Positions 1-9,100 of a stretch of DNA of 64,000 nucleotides are shown piece by piece. The position numbers and the translations under genes are program-made. Position 1 is the stretch's first letter, and each line of letters opens with the position of its first letter. Source of the stretch: UBA10677 sp045532295 (GTDB lineage Bacteria; Bacillota; Clostridia; Christensenellales; Pumilibacteraceae); the NCBI GenBank assembly GCA_045532295.1, contig JAZSFP010000002.1, positions 62,001 to 126,000 of the forward strand, read 5' to 3'. Below the pieces are notes generated by a model that made no database searches, had not been told where the DNA came from, and saw only the letters and a program-made list of their open reading frames with translations.

Positions 1-585
1 TAAGATTATATCCGCCTCTTTCATAACGGTATTAGTCATATCAAGCGAAGGCACGTCTATCCAGTCGATTATGCCCTCGGGCGCACCCGCAGACACCGCC
101 GCCTCAAGAATAAGTTTTGCCGCGGCAATAGTAGATTTCTTCGCTCTTGGGTGAGGCGAAATGATAATTGCGTTGCGCGTTTTTAACGCTATAAGGCATT
201 TAAAGATTGCCGTTGAAGTGGGGTTCGTGGTGGGAATTACCGCCGCGATTACTCCGATAGGCTCGGCTATCTTTTTAATACCGAACGCTTTATCTTCTTC
301 AATTACACCGCAAGTTTTAGTGTCCTTGTAGGCGTTATAGATGTACTCTGCTGCGTAATGGTTTTTTATAACCTTATCTTCAATTACGCCCATACCCGTT
401 TCCTCTACCGCTAAACGAGCCAAGGGAATTCTTGCCTTATCAGCGGCGGACGCGGCAGCAAGAAAAATTTTGTCTACCATTTCTTGAGTGAAGGTGGCGA
501 ATTTCTTTTGCGCCTCTCTTACCTTTACAATGGTTTGTTGAAGTTTCTCTACGCTGTCTACAATTTCATAAGTCGTTTTTTCCAT
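1..585 (-). CDS. adhE: Aldehyde-alcohol dehydrogenase AdhE, N-terminal part (cut by window edge)
   Basis: The first 195 codons of a gene that runs off the left edge. The translation opens with MEKTTYEIVDSVEKLQQ and shows the acetaldehyde-dehydrogenase segment typical of bifunctional AdhE: GVIAAVIPTTNPTSTAIFK around residues 100-118, then an ISPHPRAKKST stretch. Full-length AdhE converts acetyl-CoA to acetaldehyde and then ethanol, regenerating NAD+ in fermentation. A single-domain CoA-acylating aldehyde dehydrogenase cannot be excluded because the C-terminal half is outside. Start ATG at 585 has a GGAGGC site just upstream. A consensus-like promoter lies at 670-698 with a hairpin in the leader. 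Confidence 0.85.
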   Translation of the reverse strand, partial: MEKTTYEIVDSVEKLQQTIVKVREAQKKFATFTQEMVDKIFLAAASAADKARIPLARLAVEETGMGVIEDKVIKNHYAAEYIYNAYKDTKTCGVIEEDKAFGIKKIAEPIGVIAAVIPTTNPTSTAIFKCLIALKTRNAIIISPHPRAKKSTIAAAKLILEAAVSAGAPEGIIDWIDVPSLDMTNTVMKEADIIL

Positions 586-619
586 TGATAGCCTCCATAT
601 TATTTACTCGGATATAAGA

Positions 620-645
620 AAAACGCCGTAAAAAAACAGCGTTTT
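620..645 (-). promoter_or_regulatory. Hairpin in the adhE leader RNA
   Basis: The arms AAAACGCTGT and ACGGCGTTTT (as transcribed on the minus strand) form a 10-bp stem with one G-U pair and a six-T loop. It lies between the promoter at 670-698 and the ribosome site at 592-597. The stem ends in a run of Ts, so it could be a weak attenuator or just a stabilising leader hairpin. Its role is inference. Confidence 0.5.
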
Positions 646-669
646 CCCCATTACACCTGTAACGATTAT

Positions 670-698
670 ATTATAACTCATTTTTTTGCGCTTGTCAA
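670..698 (-). promoter_or_regulatory. Promoter of adhE
   Basis: On the minus strand TTGACA (698-693) and TATAAT (675-670) are separated by exactly 17 bp, a full sigma-A consensus. The predicted start lies near 663, giving a leader of about 78 nt that holds the hairpin at 620-645. No clear Rex operator was recognised. Confidence 0.8.
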
Positions 699-745
699 TA
701 GTTATTATGCAATTATTTTTCCTTCCGTTTCCCCTTAAAATATAT

Positions 746-765
746 TTATGCGCATTTGTGCATAA
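746..765 (-). terminator. Weak hairpin after the GH43-like gene
   Basis: TTATGC and GCATAA pair around an eight-base loop a few bases after the stop codon at 772. The following minus-strand sequence is AT-rich (ATATATTTT) but has no solid T run, so termination strength is doubtful. Confidence 0.3.
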
Positions 766-771
766 GTTGAT

Positions 772-2187
772 TTATTCTTTGCGTTCAAAACAGTAAAGAT
801 TGCCATAACTCCAGTTAAAATCACTTCCGTTAAAACGATCGAAAGTAAGCCAAAAATAGCGCGTTCTACTTCCCTTTTTTACGGGAATTATAGTTCCCCA
901 ACCACGAAAACCGCCGTCAGCAAAATTAAACTTCGCCTCGCTCATACCGTCTTTTCCGTAGATACGATAATTAGATTTAAGGTCAAAAGAATTTCCGCAA
1001 ACGAAGTAAAGTTCGCCGTCGATTTTTACGAACGAACCGCCCGTTTCCGCGCCTATATATCCACACCCTACGCACTCGTACTCGGCGAACGGCTGGTCAG
1101 AAATAAAGAATACGTATCTGTAATTTCCACTCTTTTTGTCAATTCTGCATACCGATAATCGCCACTTCCCTATACTCTCGTCGAAGAAAAAGTCAGGGTC
1201 TTCGTCCCCTTCAAAACCTTTGAAAACTTTAAAATTTTCCCCCTCGCTTGCTTTTTCCATAAGAGTAATATCAACTACGCTTACCCCAAAGCGAATATCT
1301 CCGCTAAACTGCGCGTAAGCAAGTATATGACAATGCGCGAACGAGCATACCCAAAGTTGCCATTGCTTTTCCTTTCTGTTATATAAAATCGAGGAGGCTA
1401 CGTCGCCACACCAAAGCCCGTCGCCAGCATCAAAAAATACCGCTCCGCAATAGTCGATTTGGCTCGTGCCTGCTACCCAAGAAAAAATCCCTTGATATCC
1501 TCCTGCTTGGTTTCTTACCGTTGCGGTAAAATAAACTTTGCCCTCTTCCACCATAACTTCGCCGTTCTCGTAGCGAATAGGGCGCATATCCGCAATGCCT
1601 ATACCGTTATCAAGATACGATTTCACCTCGCTAACCACAGCGTATCCGCTTACCACGAGCGAAACGAACCCGTCGCTAAAGTTAGCGTAATCGTGAGAGC
1701 GAGCAAACTCGTCGCAAGTAACGGTTTTTACGAAAACTGCCATACCGTTTTTCTCGATATAAATATCAAAGTTTTTAGGACGGCAAGTAACGATTAAGTT
1801 TTTCTCGGCTAAAAGATTAGCAGGAATTTTAATAGTTTCCGTCTTTTTTCCGCAAGTGAAGTTTATCGTATCCTCTTCTCGCGTAACGATAGCCTCAGCG
1901 GTTTTTGTGTTAACGCTAAAACCTACCGCGCCGTTACCGTCCGCTACCACTTTATAAGTTGCATACGGAAAAAACGAGGCAAACACTCTTTTAATCGCAC
2001 CCCTTTTAACGATATAACTATTATTCTCTACCGCGTCAACGCAGTCCGCGCTTTTCTCTATAACGGGATATAAATCGCCACGGTTAGTTGCGACGAAGTT
2101 TTTGTAAAAACTCATCTCCGCCAACTTAATTTGCATATTTTTGTGCATTGAAAGTGAGAATTTTCTCGTAAACTCTGCGTTAAACAT
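772..2187 (-). CDS. GH43-like beta-propeller protein, cytoplasmic
   Basis: A 471-aa protein with no signal peptide or membrane segment. The C-terminal half resembles five-bladed propeller glycoside hydrolases (GH43/GH32/GH68 and related sets): repeating aromatic beta-strand stretches, an EDPDFFFDE segment near residue 330 and a GGSFVKIDGELYF strand. The first 200 residues look like an added beta-sandwich. Catalytic acids cannot be assigned with certainty. The gene has its own promoter (2215-2243) and a GGGAGG ribosome site. It sits alone between adhE and the large glycan operon. A role in trimming sugars is inferred from fold and context. Confidence 0.5.
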   Translation of the reverse strand: MFNAEFTRKFSLSMHKNMQIKLAEMSFYKNFVATNRGDLYPVIEKSADCVDAVENNSYIVKRGAIKRVFASFFPYATYKVVADGNGAVGFSVNTKTAEAIVTREEDTINFTCGKKTETIKIPANLLAEKNLIVTCRPKNFDIYIEKNGMAVFVKTVTCDEFARSHDYANFSDGFVSLVVSGYAVVSEVKSYLDNGIGIADMRPIRYENGEVMVEEGKVYFTATVRNQAGGYQGIFSWVAGTSQIDYCGAVFFDAGDGLWCGDVASSILYNRKEKQWQLWVCSFAHCHILAYAQFSGDIRFGVSVVDITLMEKASEGENFKVFKGFEGDEDPDFFFDESIGKWRLSVCRIDKKSGNYRYVFFISDQPFAEYECVGCGYIGAETGGSFVKIDGELYFVCGNSFDLKSNYRIYGKDGMSEAKFNFADGGFRGWGTIIPVKKGSRTRYFWLTFDRFNGSDFNWSYGNLYCFERKE

Positions 2188-2214
2188 CTCAGCCTCCCAA
2201 ACTTACTTTTTTTA

Positions 2215-2243
2215 ATTATAGCATACTAACGAAAAAAAGTAAA
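2215..2243 (-). promoter_or_regulatory. Promoter of the GH43-like gene
   Basis: The minus strand carries TTTACT (2243-2238), a 17-bp spacer and a perfect TATAAT (2220-2215). It lies between the terminator of the upstream operon and the start codon at 2187. Confidence 0.6.
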
Positions 2244-2303
2244 GATTAGAACGGTTTATTTTTCTTTACACCTTGTTGCCGTTTACCTTGCATTTTGTGT
2301 TAT

Positions 2304-2333
2304 AAAAAACTCCGCCCTCGTAAAAAGGCGGAG
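2304..2333 (-). terminator. Terminator of the large glycan operon
   Basis: A 7-bp GC-rich stem (CTCCGCC with GGCGGAG), a ten-base loop and six Ts follow the stop codon at 2344 on the minus strand. This is a classical intrinsic terminator and marks the end of the operon that begins near 21029. Confidence 0.85.
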
Positions 2334-2343
2334 CGCTTTTCGA

Positions 2344-3363
2344 TTATTTATCGGAGAAAAGTTCGTCTAATGTTGTCGCGATTTGATTAGTATGGTTCCA
2401 TCTACCCTCCTCGCCGTAAAGAAGACGCTTTGCAAGGTCACCCGAGCCACACCAAGTGGTCATAAGCAAACCTTCGATATGACCTTTATCGTGTTCGATT
2501 GCGTATTTGACGAACGCCTCTGCGCTGGGTTTATCACGCCAAGGGCTAATAAAAATCTTTAAGCCTTGGTCGGCAAAAATATCCACGGAGGGAAATTTAC
2601 CGTAGTCTTCATAGTGCCAGTCGCAAACGAAAACGTCTTTATCAATTAAGTTTCTTGCTTGCTCCGTGCCAGTATCGGACGCTTCCCATCTATGATAGCC
2701 CGTTTCAGTAGTAGAAATCAGCCTGTCGCCCCACATAAGAATTTTACCGCCACGCTCTTTTACGTGTTGATTTAAAGTGTTTATCCAGTCGGCGTAAAGT
2801 TTGTACTTGGGCGTTTTAGAGCAAACGGGGCATTGTCCCATATTGAACACTTCGTCGCAACCAACGTGCAAAGTATCCGCCTCGAAAACTTCCATAAGTT
2901 CGTCAATAAGTTCAAAAAGAACTACTTTTACGGCAGGGTTTGACACGCAGATACTACGGCTATAAAATACCGCAGGCTCGTCCTTTTGCTCGTCAAAGTC
3001 GGGATACGCGCGCAATAATCCGTCTTTAATATCGGGAATAGGCGTGTTGTGGCCGTGGAGTATTCCGTCAGTGGGAATATTAGGATAGCCCGATTGATGT
3101 CCACAGAGATTCATCTTAGGAACGAGTTTAATGTTGTTCTTCCTACATACTGCAAGAAGTTTCTTTACGTCCGCCTCTGAAAGAGGGTCGTAGCCCCAGC
3201 ACTCAGGGTGACGCTTAAATTGATAGCGATAGCGGACTTGAAGAACGAGCATATTAAATCCGCGAGGCGCAAGGTATTCGTCGATGAATTTTACGACGTC
3301 GTCAACCTCTTCAGTAAGGGGCGAAGTGAGTACGATTCCTTTAGTTTTCCAAGGTGTTTTCAT
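2344..3363 (-). CDS. GH20-family hydrolase (beta-N-acetylhexosaminidase-like), short cytoplasmic form
   Basis: A 339-aa protein made almost only of a (beta/alpha)8 barrel. The key sign is HVGCDEVF near residues 166-173, the GH20 pattern in which Asp170 orients the substrate acetamido group and Glu171 is the acid. ILMWGDR near residue 208 and DWHYEDYG later match GH20 barrel strands. There is no export signal, so it should act on imported oligosaccharides. It is the last gene of the operon, has an AAGGAG site, and is followed by a strong terminator. The substrate (GlcNAc or GalNAc at the chain end) is inferred from the family. Confidence 0.75.
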   Translation of the reverse strand: MKTPWKTKGIVLTSPLTEEVDDVVKFIDEYLAPRGFNMLVLQVRYRYQFKRHPECWGYDPLSEADVKKLLAVCRKNNIKLVPKMNLCGHQSGYPNIPTDGILHGHNTPIPDIKDGLLRAYPDFDEQKDEPAVFYSRSICVSNPAVKVVLFELIDELMEVFEADTLHVGCDEVFNMGQCPVCSKTPKYKLYADWINTLNQHVKERGGKILMWGDRLISTTETGYHRWEASDTGTEQARNLIDKDVFVCDWHYEDYGKFPSVDIFADQGLKIFISPWRDKPSAEAFVKYAIEHDKGHIEGLLMTTWCGSGDLAKRLLYGEEGRWNHTNQIATTLDELFSDK

Positions 3364-3377
3364 AATGTTTCTCCTTT

Positions 3378-4268
3378 TTAAAGCAATCCTATAATGAGAA
3401 TTGCGATTATACCTATAATAAATCCTAAGTTTTGGCGCGAAGTCGTTTTGTCTTTGAATATCAGCGCCGATATTATTGCAGTCAATATCATACTACCCAC
3501 GTTGTAGACGGGGAACATTATTACCGAGGGAATTTGTCCTGCGATAATAAGATTTAGAAAATTGAGCGAGCCTACACAAATTCCAAGCCCAAGCGGAGGT
3601 AATATCTTTTTAAGAAAAATTTGCCCTTTTTCGCAAGGTTTTTCCTCCGTCTTTTCCTCTTTAATAAGCAAAGTTGCTATGCCCGTAAAGAGCGCGCTAA
3701 ACAGCATTGCGTACACTAAAAAGAGGTTAAGTTCGCTTGAAAAGTCAGAATATTGATGAGTTTTTTGCAGTATCGCGTTAAGTCCTGATCCGCACATTGC
3801 TAATACTGCAAAGATAATCCAGGATATTCCTTTTGACTTTTCTTCCTTTTTCCCAACGATTAAAAATATTGCAAACAGAAGTATTACTACTCCCACGATT
3901 TGAAAAGGCGTTATGCTTTCGCCCCACGCGAACGCTCCAAAAATTATAGGAAATAAAAATCCGCAAGCGTAAATAAGCGTTACCATCGACGCCGGTCCAC
4001 TACCCATTGCTTTTACTTGCGTTATTTGAGTAAAGGCTACGGACAAGCCGAACACGATAGATAAAATAAGCGAAAAAGTTGAAATATTAAAAATATTTAC
4101 AAGGTCTTTATTAGTAAAGGCGAGCGCGAGCAAGAAAGCAATTACGAACGCTTCAAAGTTTAGTAGCATCGTGCCCTTTTTCGTGCCGTCAGCCTTTCCT
4201 ACGGTTTTACAAAATATCGCTTTCCCCGTTGCCATTAAGGTTGAAACGACGAGTAGTATATAGTACAT
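3378..4268 (-). CDS. EamA-family (DMT) membrane transporter
   Basis: A 296-aa hydrophobic protein with about ten membrane segments arranged as two EamA halves, the usual length of drug/metabolite transporters. Conserved-looking pieces are the GSGPASMVTLIYACGFLFP stretch near residue 100 and a final lysine-flanked helix pair. It lies 14 bp upstream of the GH20 gene 2344-3363 and 10 bp downstream of 4279-6132, inside a glycan operon. It may export or import a sugar, amino sugar or by-product; the substrate cannot be read from sequence. Confidence 0.75.
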   Translation of the reverse strand: MYYILLVVSTLMATGKAIFCKTVGKADGTKKGTMLLNFEAFVIAFLLALAFTNKDLVNIFNISTFSLILSIVFGLSVAFTQITQVKAMGSGPASMVTLIYACGFLFPIIFGAFAWGESITPFQIVGVVILLFAIFLIVGKKEEKSKGISWIIFAVLAMCGSGLNAILQKTHQYSDFSSELNLFLVYAMLFSALFTGIATLLIKEEKTEEKPCEKGQIFLKKILPPLGLGICVGSLNFLNLIIAGQIPSVIMFPVYNVGSMILTAIISALIFKDKTTSRQNLGFIIGIIAILIIGLL

Positions 4269-4278
4269 AGTGGTCTCC

Positions 4279-6132
4279 TTAAATCTTTCCGCTGGTTACG
4301 GTAAGCGCAAAATTGTTGTGCGCTCCCGTCGTTGCAAGAGTTGGGTACGGAACGAGAAGTTCTTCTTCTAATTCGGGAATACTATCCGTCTTCCCGTCTA
4401 AATAATCCTTTATTCTAACTATACAGTGCTCTACTCTTTTTTTAAGACCACCCAGTCGAATATCTTGGACTTCAAATCCAAACGGTTTGTTTTCTTTTTC
4501 CCATTGCTCCTTAAAAAATTCATAGAATTTTTCAATCTTTTTAGGAAGTTTCTTCATTTCTCTTAAGCATAACTCGACCTGCTCTTTATCGCCTTCCTGA
4601 TACGCTTTTCTCAGTCTTAAAGGAAGGTCGTATTTTATAGAAAGTACGCTACAAAGCGCTGATTGAGTGCGGAAAAGATACGCGTATTTGTCGCAAATTT
4701 TTGATACCGTATTGATTTTTTTGGTATGTTTTGCGTAGATTTCGTTGTCGCTTATCTTTCCTGCAAAGTTCCAGTGTCCAAGCAATAGATCGTTATAAAG
4801 CATTGCTTTTGAGCGATTGCACTCATTAGGCTCAAGACCGTCGCCAACGATATTTGGAAGGTCTAAAGTCATAAAATCTTTAATCTTTATATTCGTCAAA
4901 GAGTAGAAGGTTTTTTCTATCTTTTCTTCTTCAAAATACGCCCACTCGGACGCAAAACATATTGAGGGTAGAGAGCCAAAAACTGAATATTCTCCCCCGT
5001 CGTCGCCCCAAAGCGTAAGGACGATATTTCTTACGGAATTTTCTTGCGCAGACTTAAGCGCAGGGGTTAGCGTTGCTATTGCGTTATCGTTATGAGGCGC
5101 AAAGCCCGTAAACGACCAAGTACTTCCTGCAAAGCCTACTTCCACGCCAAACTTTTTATGTTTTTTGAACATTCTATCGTATCGATTATAGTCCTTACTT
5201 GCATAGTCCCAGTACACAAGTCGAAGATTTTTGGGGACTTTTTGGAGAACTTCTTGGGGTATTTCTTCATCGTTATCCACGTAGTAGCGTCCACCGAAAG
5301 CAAGACGGAAAAACATATCGCTCCACATCATTACGCTTTTGTCGTAATTGTTTGCGATATCAATTATTCTTTCAAGATGACGCAATATTAGCGCGCTACG
5401 CTCTTTTTCAGCGCCAAACCTATCGTAATACGCGCCTCTACCTACTAAATGCGCCTCGTCAAGCCCTATATGAACTTTTTTTGAGCGAAAGCACTTAGAA
5501 AGTGAGGCGAAAATATTATCAATAAGCGTATAAGTGCGAGGTTCGTCGATAAGCAAAATATTCGCTATATCGTTACATTGTTTATACTCAGGCCATTGAA
5601 ATATTCTCTCAAGGTGCGCGAGCGTTTGAACGAAAGGTACTACCTCTATACCAAAAAGCGTAGCGTAGTCGTCAATCTCTTTCAATTCTTCGTGAGAATA
5701 TCTTCCTCTCAAATATCCAAAATAATCCTCGCCGTCCACCTTAAAAGTGTCTTCCATATAAAGTCCTATTTGATTATACCCTAAAAGAGCAAGGTGGCGG
5801 AGAATATCTTTGATATGCTCGACAGTTTTTACCGCGTTTCTCGAACAATCTATCATTACGCCAAGTTCGTCGGCGTTGACGGTATATTCAAAAGAATAAT
5901 CGTCCTCAGTTCCCTCTCTTGCTAAAATTAGTAGCGCTCTATAAAACTGCACGGGGAAAGCGTAGGTAACGCTATACTCGTTGCCCGTTTTTCCGACCTT
6001 AAATTTCTCGCCTTTCGTTGCTTTAACGATAACGCCAAGGTCGTCTTCGATAAAATTAAGTTGTCCTAACAGTTCTCTTGCGCCCCTTTTTAATTCTAAG
6101 GGCAGATATAAAAGATTGACTTTAATTTCCAT
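4279..6132 (-). CDS. GH20-family hexosaminidase-like enzyme with extra C-terminal domain
   Basis: A 617-aa cytoplasmic protein. Residues 1-90 form a small alpha/beta domain, residues 90-400 the GH20 barrel, and 400-617 a helical C-terminal domain. The catalytic pair is in HIGLDEAH at 221-228 (Asp225-Glu226). YWDYASKDY and LTLWGDDGGEY are further GH20-like barrel strands. The layout recalls cytosolic Hex1-type exo-beta-N-acetylglucosaminidases/galactosaminidases. The start ATG has no evident ribosome site. A hairpin and a TATATT element lie directly upstream, so independent or leaderless expression is possible. Confidence 0.75.
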   Translation of the reverse strand: MEIKVNLLYLPLELKRGARELLGQLNFIEDDLGVIVKATKGEKFKVGKTGNEYSVTYAFPVQFYRALLILAREGTEDDYSFEYTVNADELGVMIDCSRNAVKTVEHIKDILRHLALLGYNQIGLYMEDTFKVDGEDYFGYLRGRYSHEELKEIDDYATLFGIEVVPFVQTLAHLERIFQWPEYKQCNDIANILLIDEPRTYTLIDNIFASLSKCFRSKKVHIGLDEAHLVGRGAYYDRFGAEKERSALILRHLERIIDIANNYDKSVMMWSDMFFRLAFGGRYYVDNDEEIPQEVLQKVPKNLRLVYWDYASKDYNRYDRMFKKHKKFGVEVGFAGSTWSFTGFAPHNDNAIATLTPALKSAQENSVRNIVLTLWGDDGGEYSVFGSLPSICFASEWAYFEEEKIEKTFYSLTNIKIKDFMTLDLPNIVGDGLEPNECNRSKAMLYNDLLLGHWNFAGKISDNEIYAKHTKKINTVSKICDKYAYLFRTQSALCSVLSIKYDLPLRLRKAYQEGDKEQVELCLREMKKLPKKIEKFYEFFKEQWEKENKPFGFEVQDIRLGGLKKRVEHCIVRIKDYLDGKTDSIPELEEELLVPYPTLATTGAHNNFALTVTSGKI

Positions 6133-6150
6133 AATCTTAATATAGCGACA

Positions 6151-6176
6151 GTCCCGTAATTCCGCAACTACGGGAC
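6151..6176 (-). promoter_or_regulatory. Hairpin between the beta-helix lipoprotein and the GH20 gene
   Basis: An 8-bp perfect stem (GTCCCGTA with TACGGGAC) encloses a ten-base loop. It has no T run, so it is not a normal terminator. It could be an RNA processing or stability site that lowers expression of the three genes downstream. On the minus strand it is followed by TATATT at 6144-6139, seven bases before the ATG at 6132. Confidence 0.5.
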
Positions 6177-6189
6177 CGCCGTTAAATCT

Positions 6190-9100
6190 TTAGTTGTTTG
6201 CAGTTGCAATGCGAGTAGGTACGGGCAAGCCGTCTACTACGTCCCAGAAATCGTTATCCCACGAAGTGAAGGTAACCGCGCTCTTAAGAGTCGTAGTATC
6301 TGCGTACGCGCCGTAGCCTTCGCCCGTAGTGGTCGTTTTAGCGTTGTTAAGGTGCGATACGCCTACTGCGTAAACGCCGTTAAGGTTATCAACCGACTTA
6401 ATTTCGCCGAAAGGATATCCACCGTAGGTTGCGCTACCGTTAGTAATACCGTTCTTGTAAACGAGGTAAACCTTATTGAAAATAACGCCTTGGTCTTGAG
6501 TTACGAGTCCTGCGGTAGAGTTAGTAGTTCCCGTTCCGCCGTTCGTGGTAATAGACGAGAATTCAACGTAAACGTTCTCCACCTCGCCGTATCCACAGGT
6601 AAGCAACATACCTCTACCCGAGGTGTTGGTAACGTTAGTAAACGATACGTTCTTCACGCTTGCTCCGGAATCCTTTGCCATACCGCGCAAGAAACTGTTT
6701 GTTCCGCCGATGATAAATCCGTCAATCGTATAACCTTGACCGTCGAAAGTACCTTGGAAACGATAATCAGCGCCCTTATAAGAATAAGTGTTTGCGCTCG
6801 TCCAAGTAATATTACTACCGAGCAAGAACAAGCCGTCAAGACGGTTTGCAGTACCGTTTGCGTAAGTCAACGCAAGGTTGTTAAATTGACCAAGTTCTTC
6901 TGCGCTCGTTATAATCATACTTGCAATTCTAATGGGAGCGGTTACGGTAAGAACGAGGTTATCACTGCCGTCCTTAAAGGTAAGAGCAAGCGTTTTGTTG
7001 CCAAACATAAGACCGAGGTCTTCTTTATCAATAGATACCGTAGTTCCGCTCATAGTAGCGCCAACGGTAGTATCGCCGATAGACGCCGAGTTAAGCGTAA
7101 GCCCGTTAAGCGTAGTTGCAATTTCAGAAAGGTCGATAGGCGCGGTTGCTCCGTTAAGAGTAAGAGCGTTCTCGCTTACCGTGTACATATCAACGTCGTT
7201 AGTCTTGCTAAGGCTAAGAGCAAGGGTAATAACGGTAGAAGTCGTGCTCGTCTTTGCGCTATCAAAAACGGAAGTTGCGGTTACTTTTATCGTACCAGAG
7301 AAGGTAGAGGGCACGCTAACGGTATTGCCATCAATCGTTACGCCACCACTAACGGAGGTTGCGTCAAGGCTATACTCTACTCCGTAGCCACCCGAAAGAA
7401 CGAAACTTTCACCTGCTACTGCGCTTTGGGGAGCGGTAATAGTTACTTCTTTGAGTTTCTTAGGAACGGGAAGTCCGTTCTTAATCTCCCAGAAATCGTT
7501 TGCCCACGAAGTGAAGGTAACCGCGCTCTTAAGCGATGCGTAATCCGTATACGCGCCGTAGCCCTCACCGGTGGTGTATTCACCGTTGTTGTCAAGTTGA
7601 GTTACACCTACTGCGTAAACGCCGTTGATTGCGCTTTCAAAGTATTGATTATTACCAAAGAGGTATCCGCCGTAAGTATTAGAACCAGTCTTAATTGCGC
7701 CTTTAGTATATTCAACTAAAACGTTGTTAATCTTGAAGTTTGCAAGAGGACCGGAGCCGATAAGCGCGGTGGACGCGCCGGGGTTACTACTTCCTTGTCC
7801 GTTGTTAGTGATGGAATTTACTTCAATATACACGTTTTCAATAGTACCGTGACCTTCAGTAAAGAGGAAACCTCTGCCCGTGGTTGAAGTAACGTTAGTA
7901 AAGGAAACGTTCTTGATGATACCGTTGTCCATAAGTCCGCGAACGAAACTGTTAGTTCCGCCGATGCTAAAACCGTCGATTGCGTAGCCTTGACCGTCGA
8001 AAGTTCCGTAGAAACGGTTGCTACTAGTCTTATACGAGTAAGTTGCAGTACCAGACCAAGTGATATTGCCACCGAGCAAGAACAAGCCGTCAAGACGGTT
8101 CGCAGTACCATTGCCGTAGGACGATGCGAGGTTATTGAACTGAGCAAGTTCGATCTCGTCGTTTATAATCATACTGATAATTCTAACGGGAACGGAAATA
8201 GAAAGAATATGATTGTCGTTACCGTCTACATATTTAAGTACGATATTCTTATTACCGAACTTATAACCGAGTTGGCTCTTGTTAAAGGTAAGCGTAGTAC
8301 CCTCAACCGCTACTTCAATAGCAACGCCATCCATCGTTGCGCTATCGAACTCGTTAGTTCCGATATCGGTTGCAAGCGAAGAAAGGTCAACGGTAGCGGT
8401 ATTGCCGTTAAGCGCTACTGCTCCGCCCGATACGGTATACATATCAATATCGGTAGTAGTTGCAAGAGTTTTAGTTGCCGTTACGAGAATTTGTTTTACG
8501 ATAGGCTCTTCTCCGTAAACGGAAGTTGCGGTAAAGGTGATAGCGCCCTTGAAGTTTGCAGGAATATTGATTTTGTTATCAGCAAGGGTAACGCCTGCGC
8601 CGACGGACGCGCTATCAATACTATAAAGCACGCCGTAACCACTGGGAACGGTTACGCTCTCGCCTGCAGATGCAGTAGCAGGAAGTTCAAGAGCAAAGGA
8701 AGTGAGTTTCTTGGGACGGGGAAGTCCGTTCTTAATCTCCCAGAAACCGTTTGCCCACGAAGTAAAGTCTACGCTTGCGTCAGTTAACGCGTCGTAAGTT
8801 TCGTAAAGACCTGCAATATAGGTGGAGGACGCCGTTTGTCCTTCGTCGCCTTCAAAGAGTTTATCTACGCCTACTGCGTAAAGTCCTTCGTATACGCCTT
8901 TCTCTCTATCGCGCTCGCCTACGATATAACCACCGTAGGTTGAGTTGCCGTCCTTAAGAGAAGTGTATTCAATAAATACTTTTCTTACGGTAAAGTCGTT
9001 ACCGCTCGAAGAAATGAGTACGGACGTTGCAGTTCCACCGCTCGTACCACCGTTCTTGGTTACCGCAAGAGAAATATAAATATTTTCAAGCGTACCATTA

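Noticed and set aside
6352..7719. A 455-codon open frame on the plus strand
   Set aside because: It lies antisense inside the repetitive lipoprotein gene, has no ribosome site, and its low-complexity Ser/Val/Arg-rich translation is a by-product of the codon pattern of the real gene.
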